Shown here: positions 22,408-28,561 of the stretch, piece by piece | Layout of the letters: each line of letters opens with the position of its first letter | How positions within the stretch are numbered: position 1 is the stretch's first letter | NCBI GenBank assembly: GCA_937973555.1 | Contig: CALJKL010000073.1 | Coordinates: forward strand, 1 to 28,561 | Direction: 5' to 3' | DNA: 28,561 nt | Source of the DNA: an uncultured Flavobacteriales bacterium | GTDB taxonomy: Bacteria; Bacteroidota; Bacteroidia; Flavobacteriales; Weeksellaceae | Notes under the pieces: generated by a model | Databases searched by the model: none | What the model saw: the letters and a program-made list of their open reading frames with translations, nothing else | Told to the model about the DNA's origin: nothing | Translations under genes and position numbers: made by a program

Positions 22408-23835
22408 ATGCGCATTAACCTTACCCAAAATAGAAACTTCAAACTTTTCAAGATTATTTCTGAAGTAGCCCGACAAAACAACCAGACGGTTTATATTGTT
22501 GGAGGGTATGTGCGTGATTTGTTAATGGACAGAAAAGTCCCAACAGACATTGATTTCGTGACCGAACAAAATGGTATAGAACTGGCAAAAGCCGTGGGAA
22601 AAGAACTGGGAGACCTGAAGGTTTCTGTCTTCAAAACCTATGGAACAGCAATGATAAAATACCGGGATTTGGATTTGGAATTTGTGGGTGCTCGAAAAGA
22701 AAGTTATTCCGAAGATTCTAGGAAACCAGCAGTGGAAACCGGCACTTTAGAAGACGACCAAAAACGAAGGGATTTCACTGTGAATGCTTTGGCTATTTCT
22801 TTAAATGCTGAAAATTTCGGAGAACTGATAGACCCATTTGGAGGAAGGGAAGATATGCAGCAAAAAATTCTAAAAACTCCATTAGATCCTCACCAAACCT
22901 ATTCTGACGACCCCTTGAGAATGATGCGTGCCATCCGTTTTGCATCAGTGTTGAATTTCACCATTGAAGAAAATTCTTTAAAAGCCATAAAAGAAGAAGC
23001 AGAGCGCATCAAAATCGTTTCTATGGAACGTATTATGGTAGAATTCAACAAAATAATGCTTTCAGAAAAGCCGAGTGTAGGGTTGAATTTATTAGAGAAG
23101 ACTACCCTTTTAGAAAAAATACTTCCTGAATTAACCGCATTGAAAGGCATTGAAGAATATGAAGGACAAAGCCATAAAGACAATTTTTACCATACACTAG
23201 AAGTAGTAGACAATATTTCTCAACACACCGACAATCTTTGGTTGAGATGGTCCGCTTTATTGCACGATATTGGGAAAGCACCGACCAAAAAATTTGTAAA
23301 AGACATCGGCTGGACTTTCCATGGACATGAGTTTTTGGGATCGAAAATGATAAAACCCTTATTCACAAGACTGAAACTGCCTTTAGGAACAGACGTAAAG
23401 TTTGTGCAAAAAATGGTAAAAATGCATGCCAGACCTATCGCCTTGATTGATGATGGCGTAAGTGATTCTGCTTTAAGAAGGTTGCTTTTTGATGCCGGAG
23501 AAGATTTAGAAGACCTTTTTACGCTATGCAAGTCTGACATTACCACTAAAAATACCGCAAAGCAGGAGAAGTATAAAAAGAACTTTGAATATGTAGCCCT
23601 GAAAATTAAGGAAGTGGAAGAAAAAGACCAAATAAGAAATTTTCAACCGCCTGTTTCGGGAGAAGAAATCATGGAAATGTTTGGGCTGAAACCAGGCCGT
23701 GAAATCGGCAACCTCAAAGAAAAGGTGAAAGAAGCCATTTTGGAAGGCATTATCCCAAATGAAAAAGAAGCGGCTAAAGAATTTGTGATTCAAGAAGCCA
23801 AAATATTAGGTTTAGAGATTTTAAATCCTCGCTAA
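22408..23835 (+). CDS. cca: CCA tRNA nucleotidyltransferase with HD domain
   Basis: 475-residue class II polymerase-beta-type nucleotidyltransferase that adds or repairs the tRNA 3'-CCA. Motif order: VGGYVRDLLM, catalytic Asp47 and Asp49 in PTDIDFV, KRRDFTVNALA, and DDPLRMMRAIRFA. Residues ~255-375 form an HD phosphohydrolase-like domain with ALLHDIGKAP and FHGHEFLGSKM. A C-terminal helical part follows with PVSGEEIMEMFGLKPGREIG. The poly(A) polymerase paralogue is related and cannot be wholly excluded, but this architecture is the usual bacteroidetal CCA enzyme. With tsaC just upstream, two tRNA-maturation genes lie side by side, though a promoter between them suggests separate control. Confidence 0.9.
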   Translation: MRINLTQNRNFKLFKIISEVARQNNQTVYIVGGYVRDLLMDRKVPTDIDFVTEQNGIELAKAVGKELGDLKVSVFKTYGTAMIKYRDLDLEFVGARKESYSEDSRKPAVETGTLEDDQKRRDFTVNALAISLNAENFGELIDPFGGREDMQQKILKTPLDPHQTYSDDPLRMMRAIRFASVLNFTIEENSLKAIKEEAERIKIVSMERIMVEFNKIMLSEKPSVGLNLLEKTTLLEKILPELTALKGIEEYEGQSHKDNFYHTLEVVDNISQHTDNLWLRWSALLHDIGKAPTKKFVKDIGWTFHGHEFLGSKMIKPLFTRLKLPLGTDVKFVQKMVKMHARPIALIDDGVSDSALRRLLFDAGEDLEDLFTLCKSDITTKNTAKQEKYKKNFEYVALKIKEVEEKDQIRNFQPPVSGEEIMEMFGLKPGREIGNLKEKVKEAILEGIIPNEKEAAKEFVIQEAKILGLEILNPR

Positions 23836-23886
23836 TCTTGCAGATTGAGCAGATAAAAATCAGTCAAATTAGTCTAATCTGCGAGA
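23836..23886. repeat. Imperfect inverted repeat after cca
   Basis: TCTTGCAGATT (23836-23846) and AATCTGCGAGA (23876-23886) pair with one mismatch and begin immediately at the cca stop. The loop repeats words ending in AG (..GAGCAG, ..ATCAG, ..ATTAG) at about 9-11 nt. It resembles the other word-like spacers of the window. Confidence 0.45.
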
Positions 23887-23906
23887 ATAAAAACTTTTAT
23901 ATCAAG

Positions 23907-23938
23907 AAAAAATCCCTCAGATTGAGGGATTTTATTTT
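23907..23938. terminator. Bidirectional terminator between cca and hemL
   Basis: AAATCCCTCA (23910-23919) pairs with TGAGGGATTT (23923-23932). A T-rich tail follows on the plus strand and a T6 run on the minus strand. It separates the convergent cca and hemL genes. Confidence 0.85.
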
Positions 23939-25229
23939 ATAATTTATCTGAATAATCAAAATTTCTAACGGCTTCTAAAGTCTTGTTGATTTCGGAATCT
24001 TTTATCGCATCCGAAATAAACCACGTTTCATAACCGCTTGGGGGAAGATAAATTCCATTTTCTAGAAGTAGATGAAAGAAACTGTTAAATGCTTTATGAT
24101 TGGCATTGGCAGCGTCTTCAAAATTGGAAACTTTATCGGTATCGAAGAATACACTCATCATACTTCCTTTTCTGTTGATTTTATGGGCAATTCCTTTTTC
24201 ATTGAATATCTTTCCGATTTCAACATCTAAGGTTTCTGTGGTCTTTTCAAGGTTTTGGTAGAAATTTTTATTTCTTTTGATGATTTGTAAAGTCGTTAAA
24301 CCTGCTCTCATCGCCAAAGGATTTCCACTTAAAGTACCTGCTTGGTAAACAGCTCCTTTTGGGGCGAGATGATCCATGATCTCATCTCTTGCTGCAAAAG
24401 CCCCTACCGGCATTCCGCCACCAATGACTTTACCATAGCAAACAATGTCTGCCTTTACCTGATAGAGTTCTTGTGCCCCACCAAAAGCCAAACGGAAGCC
24501 TGTCATCACTTCATCAAAAATCAATAATGCGCCATTTTCGTCACAGATTTTTCTTAAATGTTGCAAGAAATTATTTTCTGGCAAGACACATCCCATATTT
24601 CCGGCAACCGGCTCCACGATTATGGCTGCAATTTGCCCTTGGTTATGACGAAACAAATCCTGAACTTGTTCTACGTCATTGTATTTCGCCAAAAGGGTGT
24701 CTTTAGCTGTTCCTTGGGTCACTCCCGGAGAATTGGGATTCCCAAAAGTAGCGGCACCACTTCCTGCTTTTATTAAAAATGAATCTGAATGGCCATGATA
24801 ACAGCCTTCAAACTTCACAATTTTTTCTCTTCCTGTATAGCCTCTCGCTAGTCGAATAGAACTCATACATGCTTCCGTCCCAGAAGATACCATTCTTATT
24901 TGGTCTATATTCGGAACGTTTTCTACAATATATTTTGCGATTTCGGTTTCCAATTCTGTGGGTGCTCCAAAAGAAAATCCTTTTTCCGCTTGAAGTTTTA
25001 CGGCTTCTACCACCTCGTCATGGGCATGGCCCACAATGGCCGGCCCCCAAGAGTTGATATAATCTACGTATGTTCTATCATCGGCATCGGTTAAATATGC
25101 CCCTTTGGCAGATTTCATAAAAATAGGCACTCCTCCTACCGATTTGAATGCCCTAACCGGAGAATTAACCCCTCCAGGGATATAGTGATTCGCTTCTTCA
25201 AATAATGCCGAACTTCTTTGGTATATCAT
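23937..25229 (-). CDS. hemL: Glutamate-1-semialdehyde 2,1-aminomutase
   Basis: PLP enzyme converting glutamate-1-semialdehyde to 5-aminolevulinate in the C5 heme pathway. 430 residues with the PLP lysine Lys267 in CYGKVIGGGMPVGAF, LLIFDEVMTGFR (Asp239), SSGTEACMSSIRLARG for the phosphate cup, and the N-terminal PGGVNSPVRAFKSVGG typical of HemL rather than other class III transaminases. Starts at ATG 25229. The 56-nt spacer to the upstream peptidoglycan-hydrolase gene is built of 7-base words. It is probably the last gene of a minus-strand run and ends at the shared terminator. No other hem gene is in view. Confidence 0.96.
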   Translation of the reverse strand: MIYQRSSALFEEANHYIPGGVNSPVRAFKSVGGVPIFMKSAKGAYLTDADDRTYVDYINSWGPAIVGHAHDEVVEAVKLQAEKGFSFGAPTELETEIAKYIVENVPNIDQIRMVSSGTEACMSSIRLARGYTGREKIVKFEGCYHGHSDSFLIKAGSGAATFGNPNSPGVTQGTAKDTLLAKYNDVEQVQDLFRHNQGQIAAIIVEPVAGNMGCVLPENNFLQHLRKICDENGALLIFDEVMTGFRLAFGGAQELYQVKADIVCYGKVIGGGMPVGAFAARDEIMDHLAPKGAVYQAGTLSGNPLAMRAGLTTLQIIKRNKNFYQNLEKTTETLDVEIGKIFNEKGIAHKINRKGSMMSVFFDTDKVSNFEDAANANHKAFNSFFHLLLENGIYLPPSGYETWFISDAIKDSEINKTLEAVRNFDYSDKL

Positions 25230-25285
25230 AAGTAATGAGTAATAATCTAAAATTTAAAACCCCAAATCTAAAATCTAAAATTTAT
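25230..25285 (-). repeat. Eight-word heptad array filling the spacer upstream of hemL
   Basis: The 56 nt between the GH73 stop and the hemL ATG read on the minus strand as exactly eight 7-base words. Three are TTAGATT and the rest are close variants (ATAAATT, TTAAATT, TGGGGTT, ATTACTC, ATTACTT). A TAGATTTG within it matches the -7 promoter consensus, so the array may also carry a promoter. Confidence 0.7.
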
Positions 25286-26326
25286 TTATCTTGGTTTTTT
25301 TCTTTGTAAATAAACTAATTGCCCTTCTTTTACCTTATCTCCAATTTCCATACGGTTTTTGGCATAAAGCTTATCTAATCTTATGGCAAATTTCTGGGCA
25401 ATGGTATATATATTATCCCCTTTTTCTGCTTTATAAGTTTCTACACTGCCTTTAGTGTTTTTCTTTTCCAAAAATAAAATTTGTCCTTCTTTTAAATTAT
25501 CGGAAAAGAGTTCATTCCATTTTTTGAGTTTAGAAGTAGAAACATCATATTTTTTGGCAATATCTTCTAGACTTGCTTCTGAAGCATCATCATAATCTGG
25601 TTCTATAGGAATGATAATATAATTAAGATTTCCGTTAGGATGAGATTTTACAGCTATGGTATGTAAAACTTCCTCTTTCGTCATTTTCACAGGCTCGGGA
25701 GCATCTATCACCACTTTTGGAACTTCTTGTACTTTTGTTAAAGTAAAATTTTTAACCAAAAAATCCTTATCATTTACCAATTCTGGATAAAGAAGCAAAA
25801 GTTTTTCATGAACCTGCTCTTTATTTACATTATCAAATTCAAAAAGTCTGTACTTTTCTATTTTGTCAATCAAGATATAGGCATATCTCGGATTGGTAGC
25901 ATAGCCCGCTTTTTTAAGTCCATAAGCCCAAGATTTATAATCTTTAGGATCCAATTGAAACAACCCTTTATAATATGGTCTATTAGATAAGAATTTAGAA
26001 TGATCTTCATATGAGTCTCTTGGATCTTCATACACACGGAAGCACTCATTTGGGGCATCATCCGTATATTTCATGGTTCTTCCCGTCCAGTCTTCTTTAC
26101 ATTTAATCCCGAAATGGTTATTGCCTTGTTGTGCCAAGATGCTTTGTCCGCCACCAGTTTCTAGAAGTCCTTGTGCCAAGGTAATAGAAGCGGGAATATT
26201 ATATTTTTCCATTTCTTCTACTGCATACTGCGCAAATTTCTGAATGTATTGATCTTCGGTTTTCCAACCTTGAGCAGAGAAAAAGCTTATGACCAAAAGT
26301 AATGGTATAATAAATATTTTCTTCAT
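25286..26326 (-). CDS. Secreted peptidoglycan hydrolase: GH73 glucosaminidase with two LysM domains
   Basis: 346 residues. Signal peptide 1-19 (..ISFFSAQ). Residues ~25-165 form the GH73 N-acetylglucosaminidase domain: ITLAQGLLETGGGQS with the catalytic Glu56, NNHFGIKCKEDW, YEDPRDSYEDHSKFL, and AYGLKKAGYATNPRYAYILIDKIEKY. Two LysM-type peptidoglycan-binding domains follow at ~234-292 (IAKKYDVSTSKLKKWNEL) and ~297-345 (ETYKAEKGDNIYTIAQKF). It cleaves the glycan strand in the periplasm and is probably involved in wall turnover or cell separation. It begins 13 nt after the stop of the ACC-deaminase-like gene, hence the same transcript. Confidence 0.92.
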   Translation of the reverse strand: MKKIFIIPLLLVISFFSAQGWKTEDQYIQKFAQYAVEEMEKYNIPASITLAQGLLETGGGQSILAQQGNNHFGIKCKEDWTGRTMKYTDDAPNECFRVYEDPRDSYEDHSKFLSNRPYYKGLFQLDPKDYKSWAYGLKKAGYATNPRYAYILIDKIEKYRLFEFDNVNKEQVHEKLLLLYPELVNDKDFLVKNFTLTKVQEVPKVVIDAPEPVKMTKEEVLHTIAVKSHPNGNLNYIIIPIEPDYDDASEASLEDIAKKYDVSTSKLKKWNELFSDNLKEGQILFLEKKNTKGSVETYKAEKGDNIYTIAQKFAIRLDKLYAKNRMEIGDKVKEGQLVYLQRKKPR

Positions 26327-26339
26327 TTTTACTGTTTAT

Positions 26340-27257
26340 TTATACTCTCGTTATAAAGTCAATTATTTGTCTGTTTTTTTTCTTCAACATCTCGTTTGCT
26401 CCTTCTATTCCTTGCATACCACCGGTATGAAATGCCAAAATCTTGCTATTTTCCGGAAAAAATCCTTGTTCAATCATCTGAAAAATCTTTTTCAGCATCT
26501 TTCCGGTATAGACAGGATCTAAGCCGATTCCGAAATTCTGATAAAACATATTGATAAAACGAACATTTTCGTCCGTTATTTTACCAAAACCTCCATCTGC
26601 AGCATCAATGAGTTTAAAATTAGCTCTTTTGGAAAAGCCAAAAACTTTTTCCTCCAAAGAATCATCTTTTACTGCTTTGAAGCCTAAAACCTGCTGATTC
26701 GGCTCAGCAAATTTTGAAAGACCTGAAACGGTACCTCCGCTCCCAACAGCGCAGCAAAGATAATCAAAATCATTGTTAACTTTTGTTAATAAAAACTTAA
26801 TTCCTTCTACGCCATTTTCGTTTGTTCCACCTTCAGGAACCACTAAACCTTCGGGAAATTCTACCTGCAGCTGTTTCATTAACTCTTCCTTATTTCTATA
26901 GATTTCTCGGGCAACAAAACGAAACATCATTCCGTTTTGATGCGCCAAAGCTAGGGTAGGATTATCTTGCCAGGTGGTTTGCAGTTCTTCTCCACGGATG
27001 ATGCCCAAAGTTTCTATGCCATATTCTCTTCCCAAGGCGGCGGCTGCGGCAATATGATTTGAAAAAGCACCTCCGAAAGTGATGATTTTTCTTTGAGAAA
27101 CGTCCTGTTCAAGATACTTCTTTACATTGTAGAACATTTTCCAGTATTTGTTGCCGGAAACTTCAGGATGGATTAGATCTTCTCTTTTGATGAAAAGCCT
27201 AACGTTTTTCTGAATGGGAATTTCTACAATAGGAATATTATGTTCCGGAAGTTTCAT
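26340..27257 (-). CDS. ACC deaminase / D-cysteine desulfhydrase family PLP enzyme
   Basis: 305-residue fold-type II PLP enzyme. The lysine forming the Schiff base is Lys37 in EVSGNKYWKMFYN. The substrate-carboxylate loop is GGAFSNHIAAAAALG, and the Gly-rich phosphate loop is CCAVGSGGTVSGLSKF. It is shorter than the ~338-residue plant-associated ACC deaminases, so the real substrate may be a D-amino acid such as D-cysteine rather than ACC. The ATG 27257 is only 4 nt downstream of a perfect -7 element, hinting at a leaderless mRNA. A GC-rich palindromic repeat lies just upstream (27281-27362). Confidence 0.87.
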   Translation of the reverse strand: MKLPEHNIPIVEIPIQKNVRLFIKREDLIHPEVSGNKYWKMFYNVKKYLEQDVSQRKIITFGGAFSNHIAAAAALGREYGIETLGIIRGEELQTTWQDNPTLALAHQNGMMFRFVAREIYRNKEELMKQLQVEFPEGLVVPEGGTNENGVEGIKFLLTKVNNDFDYLCCAVGSGGTVSGLSKFAEPNQQVLGFKAVKDDSLEEKVFGFSKRANFKLIDAADGGFGKITDENVRFINMFYQNFGIGLDPVYTGKMLKKIFQMIEQGFFPENSKILAFHTGGMQGIEGANEMLKKKNRQIIDFITRV

Positions 27258-27261
27258 GGGA

Positions 27262-27269
27262 CAAAGGTA
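27262..27269 (-). promoter_or_regulatory. -7 element 4 nt from the ACC-deaminase-like ATG
   Basis: Minus-strand TACCTTTG matches TAnnTTTG exactly and ends 4 nt before the ATG at 27257. If used, transcription would start at or within about 3 nt of the start codon. The -33 position has no TTTG; it falls at the edge of the GC-rich repeat. Confidence 0.5.
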
Positions 27270-27280
27270 AATATTTTACC

Positions 27281-27362
27281 GGAAACTGCGCCCCAGACAG
27301 AGCCATTGTTGGAGCTCTCCCGAAACATCGGGAAGCGACTGGCGAAGGCTGGAAATGGCGCC
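27281..27362. repeat. GC-rich palindromic repeat element
   Basis: About 60 percent G+C (48 of 80 bases in 27281-27360 by my count) inside AT-rich spacer DNA. It holds a hairpin TCCCGA-AACA-TCGGGA (27318-27333) nested within GCCATT (27302-27307) and AATGGC (27354-27359). It is bounded by two GCGCCC blocks. No conserved reading frame is seen. It resembles dispersed flavobacterial intergenic repeats that I recall, with a GGGCGCnATTTCC edge; the copy number is unknown. Confidence 0.6.
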
Positions 27363-27366
27363 CAAA

Positions 27367-27696
27367 TTATGAAAGGTATTTCCAGAAGCTCCAGAATTTT
27401 CTACGTTTCAGATAGTTTAGGTCTTCTTCGTTGGCATAAGCTTCGCGTTCAAAACTGATGCTGCGATATGCCAATTGCTTGTTGCCCAATTTGAAATACC
27501 AATAATAGTATTCTGCCACATACCAAACATAGAAAAAAATAATCAGCAATTCTATCTGCTGACGAATGTGAATTTTTTCGTGATTGATGAGTATTCTATT
27601 GTCTTTTAGTGATTTATTGCGCAAAAAAATAAATGGAAAAAGAGTAATTCCGTTGATTTTGGCTTTGCGGAGAAATCTTGTGCTAACAATAAACAT
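27367..27696 (-). CDS. Minimal membrane protein with HExxH motif, possible zinc metallopeptidase
   Basis: 109 residues. LINHEKIHIRQQIELL carries HExxH (His39, Glu40, His43), directly followed by a hydrophobic segment (49-68, LLIIFFYVWYVAEYYYWYF). A conserved-looking SFEREAYANEED (81-92) could supply a third ligand (Glu83 or Glu90). The pattern recalls the catalytic half of M56/BlaR1-type membrane peptidases in a reduced form, but I know this family only as an uncharacterised flavobacterial protein. No signal peptide is evident. The start is the only Met of the N-terminal region and lies 4 nt from a consensus promoter element. It is divergent from the DUF5522 gene. Confidence 0.7.
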   Translation of the reverse strand: MFIVSTRFLRKAKINGITLFPFIFLRNKSLKDNRILINHEKIHIRQQIELLIIFFYVWYVAEYYYWYFKLGNKQLAYRSISFEREAYANEEDLNYLKRRKFWSFWKYLS

Positions 27697-27700
27697 GCAG

Positions 27701-27731
27701 CAAATATACCATTTGGTCTCTCATAAGCAAA
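27701..27731 (-). promoter_or_regulatory. Consensus promoter giving a probably leaderless mRNA
   Basis: On the minus strand TTTG (27728-27731), 19 bases, then TATATTTG (27701-27708) matches the Bacteroidota consensus at every defined position. The ATG (27694-27696) begins 4 nt after it, where the transcription start is expected. Confidence 0.7.
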
Positions 27732-27810
27732 GTGCTTTTTCTGGTTTTATGTTATGTTAAAAAATTATAAATGTTTGACTTTGTTACTTTTTTTGTATTA
27801 ATTTTATGGA

Positions 27811-28005
27811 ATGAATTTTGATAAAGGCTTAGTAGAAAACATAGATTTCTACTACAATGAACAGGGATACCGCGTTTTTACGGAAGCCTATCATCTAAAA
27901 AGAGGCTACTGCTGTAAAAGCGGATGCAAGCATTGTCCTTATGGATATGATAAAAAGACGGATACTTTTAAAAAAATTGAGAAAAAAAAACAAAATAAAT
28001 CTTGA
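27811..28005 (+). CDS. DUF5522 family small Cys-rich protein
   Basis: 64 residues. The core motif RGYCCKSGCKHCPYGY (Cys34, Cys35, Cys39, His41, Cys42) is the DUF5522 signature and probably binds a metal or an Fe-S cluster. Upstream is FYYNEQGYRVFTEAYHLK; the tail is Lys-rich. The role is unknown; proteins of this family are widespread in Bacteroidota and also occur as a C-terminal part of larger oxidoreductases, as far as I recall. The next gene starts 1 nt after its stop, so the two are co-transcribed. Confidence 0.85.
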   Translation: MNFDKGLVENIDFYYNEQGYRVFTEAYHLKRGYCCKSGCKHCPYGYDKKTDTFKKIEKKKQNKS

Positions 28006-28006
28006 A

Positions 28007-28534
28007 ATGAAAAAATATATTTTACTTCTAATGGCTTCGGCTTTGCTTTTGATAACTTCATGTTCTCCTTTTAGAGTAAGAACAGATTATTCTGAAACAG
28101 CCAATTTTACCGCCTTTAAAACATATCAATTCCGTGTAGATGACTTGAAGCTGAACGACCTTGATAAAGACCGCGTGTTAAATGAGGTAGCAAAAAACCT
28201 TCAATCTAAAGGTTTGTCTGCATCACAAAACCCAGATTTGATTGTCAATCTAAAGGCGTCTCACAAAAGGGTACATGATGTAACCATTGAACCCAGTTTT
28301 GGTATGTATAGTTGGGGAAGACCTTTCGGATGGGGCATAGGAATGAGTAGAGCATGGACAAGTGACTATAATCAGGGTGAATTGCAAATAGATATCATAG
28401 ATGCTAAAACCAATAAATTGGTTTGGCAAGGAATAGGAAACGGAATTAATGTAGATTCTTCTAAAGCAAAACAAAAACAAATCCCTGAGATCGTTGCTGA
28501 AATAATGGCCAACTATCCTCCCGTAAAAAAATAA
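28007..28534 (+). CDS. DUF4136 domain lipoprotein
   Basis: 175 residues with signal peptide and lipobox ITSC (Cys19). The DUF4136 domain follows: VRTDYSETANFTAFKTYQF at the N-terminus, NPDLIVNLKASHKR in the middle, and YNQGELQIDIIDAKTNKLVWQGIGNGINVD, then IPEIVAEIMANYPP at the end. These are envelope lipoproteins of unknown function. I start it at ATG 28007, 1 nt after the DUF5522 stop; the frame is open further upstream (27941) but that stretch overlaps the Cys-rich gene and would bury the signal peptide. The gene is complete; 27 bases of spacer remain to the window end. Confidence 0.9.
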   Translation: MKKYILLLMASALLLITSCSPFRVRTDYSETANFTAFKTYQFRVDDLKLNDLDKDRVLNEVAKNLQSKGLSASQNPDLIVNLKASHKRVHDVTIEPSFGMYSWGRPFGWGIGMSRAWTSDYNQGELQIDIIDAKTNKLVWQGIGNGINVDSSKAKQKQIPEIVAEIMANYPPVKK

Positions 28535-28561
28535 ATTTTTGTATAATTCTAATAAACGGTC

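Noticed and set aside
25230..25285. Heptads as telomere-like or protein-coding repeat
   Set aside because: The words sit between two intact genes, contain stops in all frames and are too few for a telomere-type array.
27240..27458. 72-codon frame across the GC-rich element
   Set aside because: It runs through two genes and a palindromic repeat and has no conserved protein pattern; the GC-rich DNA itself explains the open frame.
27941..28006. 22-codon N-terminal extension of the DUF4136 lipoprotein
   Set aside because: It overlaps the DUF5522 gene in another frame and would place the lipoprotein signal peptide internally; ATG 28007 gives a proper signal peptide.
1..28561. tRNA, rRNA, riboswitch or replication origin
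   Set aside because: I found no cloverleaf, rRNA segment, DnaA-box cluster or recognisable riboswitch by reading both strands; a covariance-model scan would be decisive.

Overview
The window reads as chromosomal DNA of a low-G+C Bacteroidota, most likely a flavobacterium of the Chryseobacterium/Weeksellaceae type. Four things support this: gldB and gldC, a secreted protein of the type IX secretion (T9SS) cargo style, an Oar-like TonB-dependent receptor, and promoters of the Bacteroidota form TTTG-N17-19-TAnnTTTG with little sign of Shine-Dalgarno sequences. Genus is an inference from repeat style and gene order. I see no tRNA, rRNA, CRISPR, transposase or integrase.

Layout. 1-2357 (-): N-terminal 785 codons of a large secreted modular protein that runs off the left edge. 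2460-6494 (-): HMG-CoA synthase (mevalonate pathway) and a periplasmic M1 aminopeptidase. 6579-9278 (-): thyA, a Gre-factor-like protein and a GH13 amylase-type lipoprotein. 9366-10739 (-): an outer-membrane beta-barrel and a pRiA4b ORF-3-like acidic protein. 10921-12660 (-): a PhoR/PhoB-type two-component pair, divergent from a 1065-residue TonB-dependent receptor (12845-16042, +). 16148-17678 (-): nadE followed by a barnase-type secreted ribonuclease and its barstar-type inhibitor, packed with 10- and 3-nt gaps. 17719-19101 (+): gldB and gldC, divergent from nadE. 19172-19519 (+): an AT-rich four-helix-bundle gene bounded by inverted periodic repeats. 19561-23835 (+): transsulfuration enzyme, GNAT, DinB-family protein, TsaC/Sua5-like protein and CCA-adding enzyme. 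23937-27696 (-): hemL, a GH73+LysM peptidoglycan hydrolase, an ACC-deaminase-like PLP enzyme and a very small HExxH membrane protein. 27811-28534 (+): DUF5522 and a DUF4136 lipoprotein.

How parts fit together. Most of the window is core metabolism and envelope biology. GldB/GldC belong to the gliding machinery that works with the T9SS, which probably exports the left-edge protein. The two-component pair may control the receptor facing it. The nadE-ribonuclease-barstar cluster is the clearest effector/immunity unit.

The least explained feature is a set of spacers built from 7- or 8-base words that start directly at stop codons and often run up to the next start codon (7374-7408, 16113-16147, 21159-21283, 25230-25285 with period 7; 18700-18731, 19102-19133, 19520-19559 with period 8). 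They carry stop triplets in all frames and surround ordinary genes. Two further palindromic repeat elements (7854-7921, 27281-27362) and one REP-like palindrome (21223-21241) also occur. No gene needs revision beyond start-codon choices, which are noted per entry.
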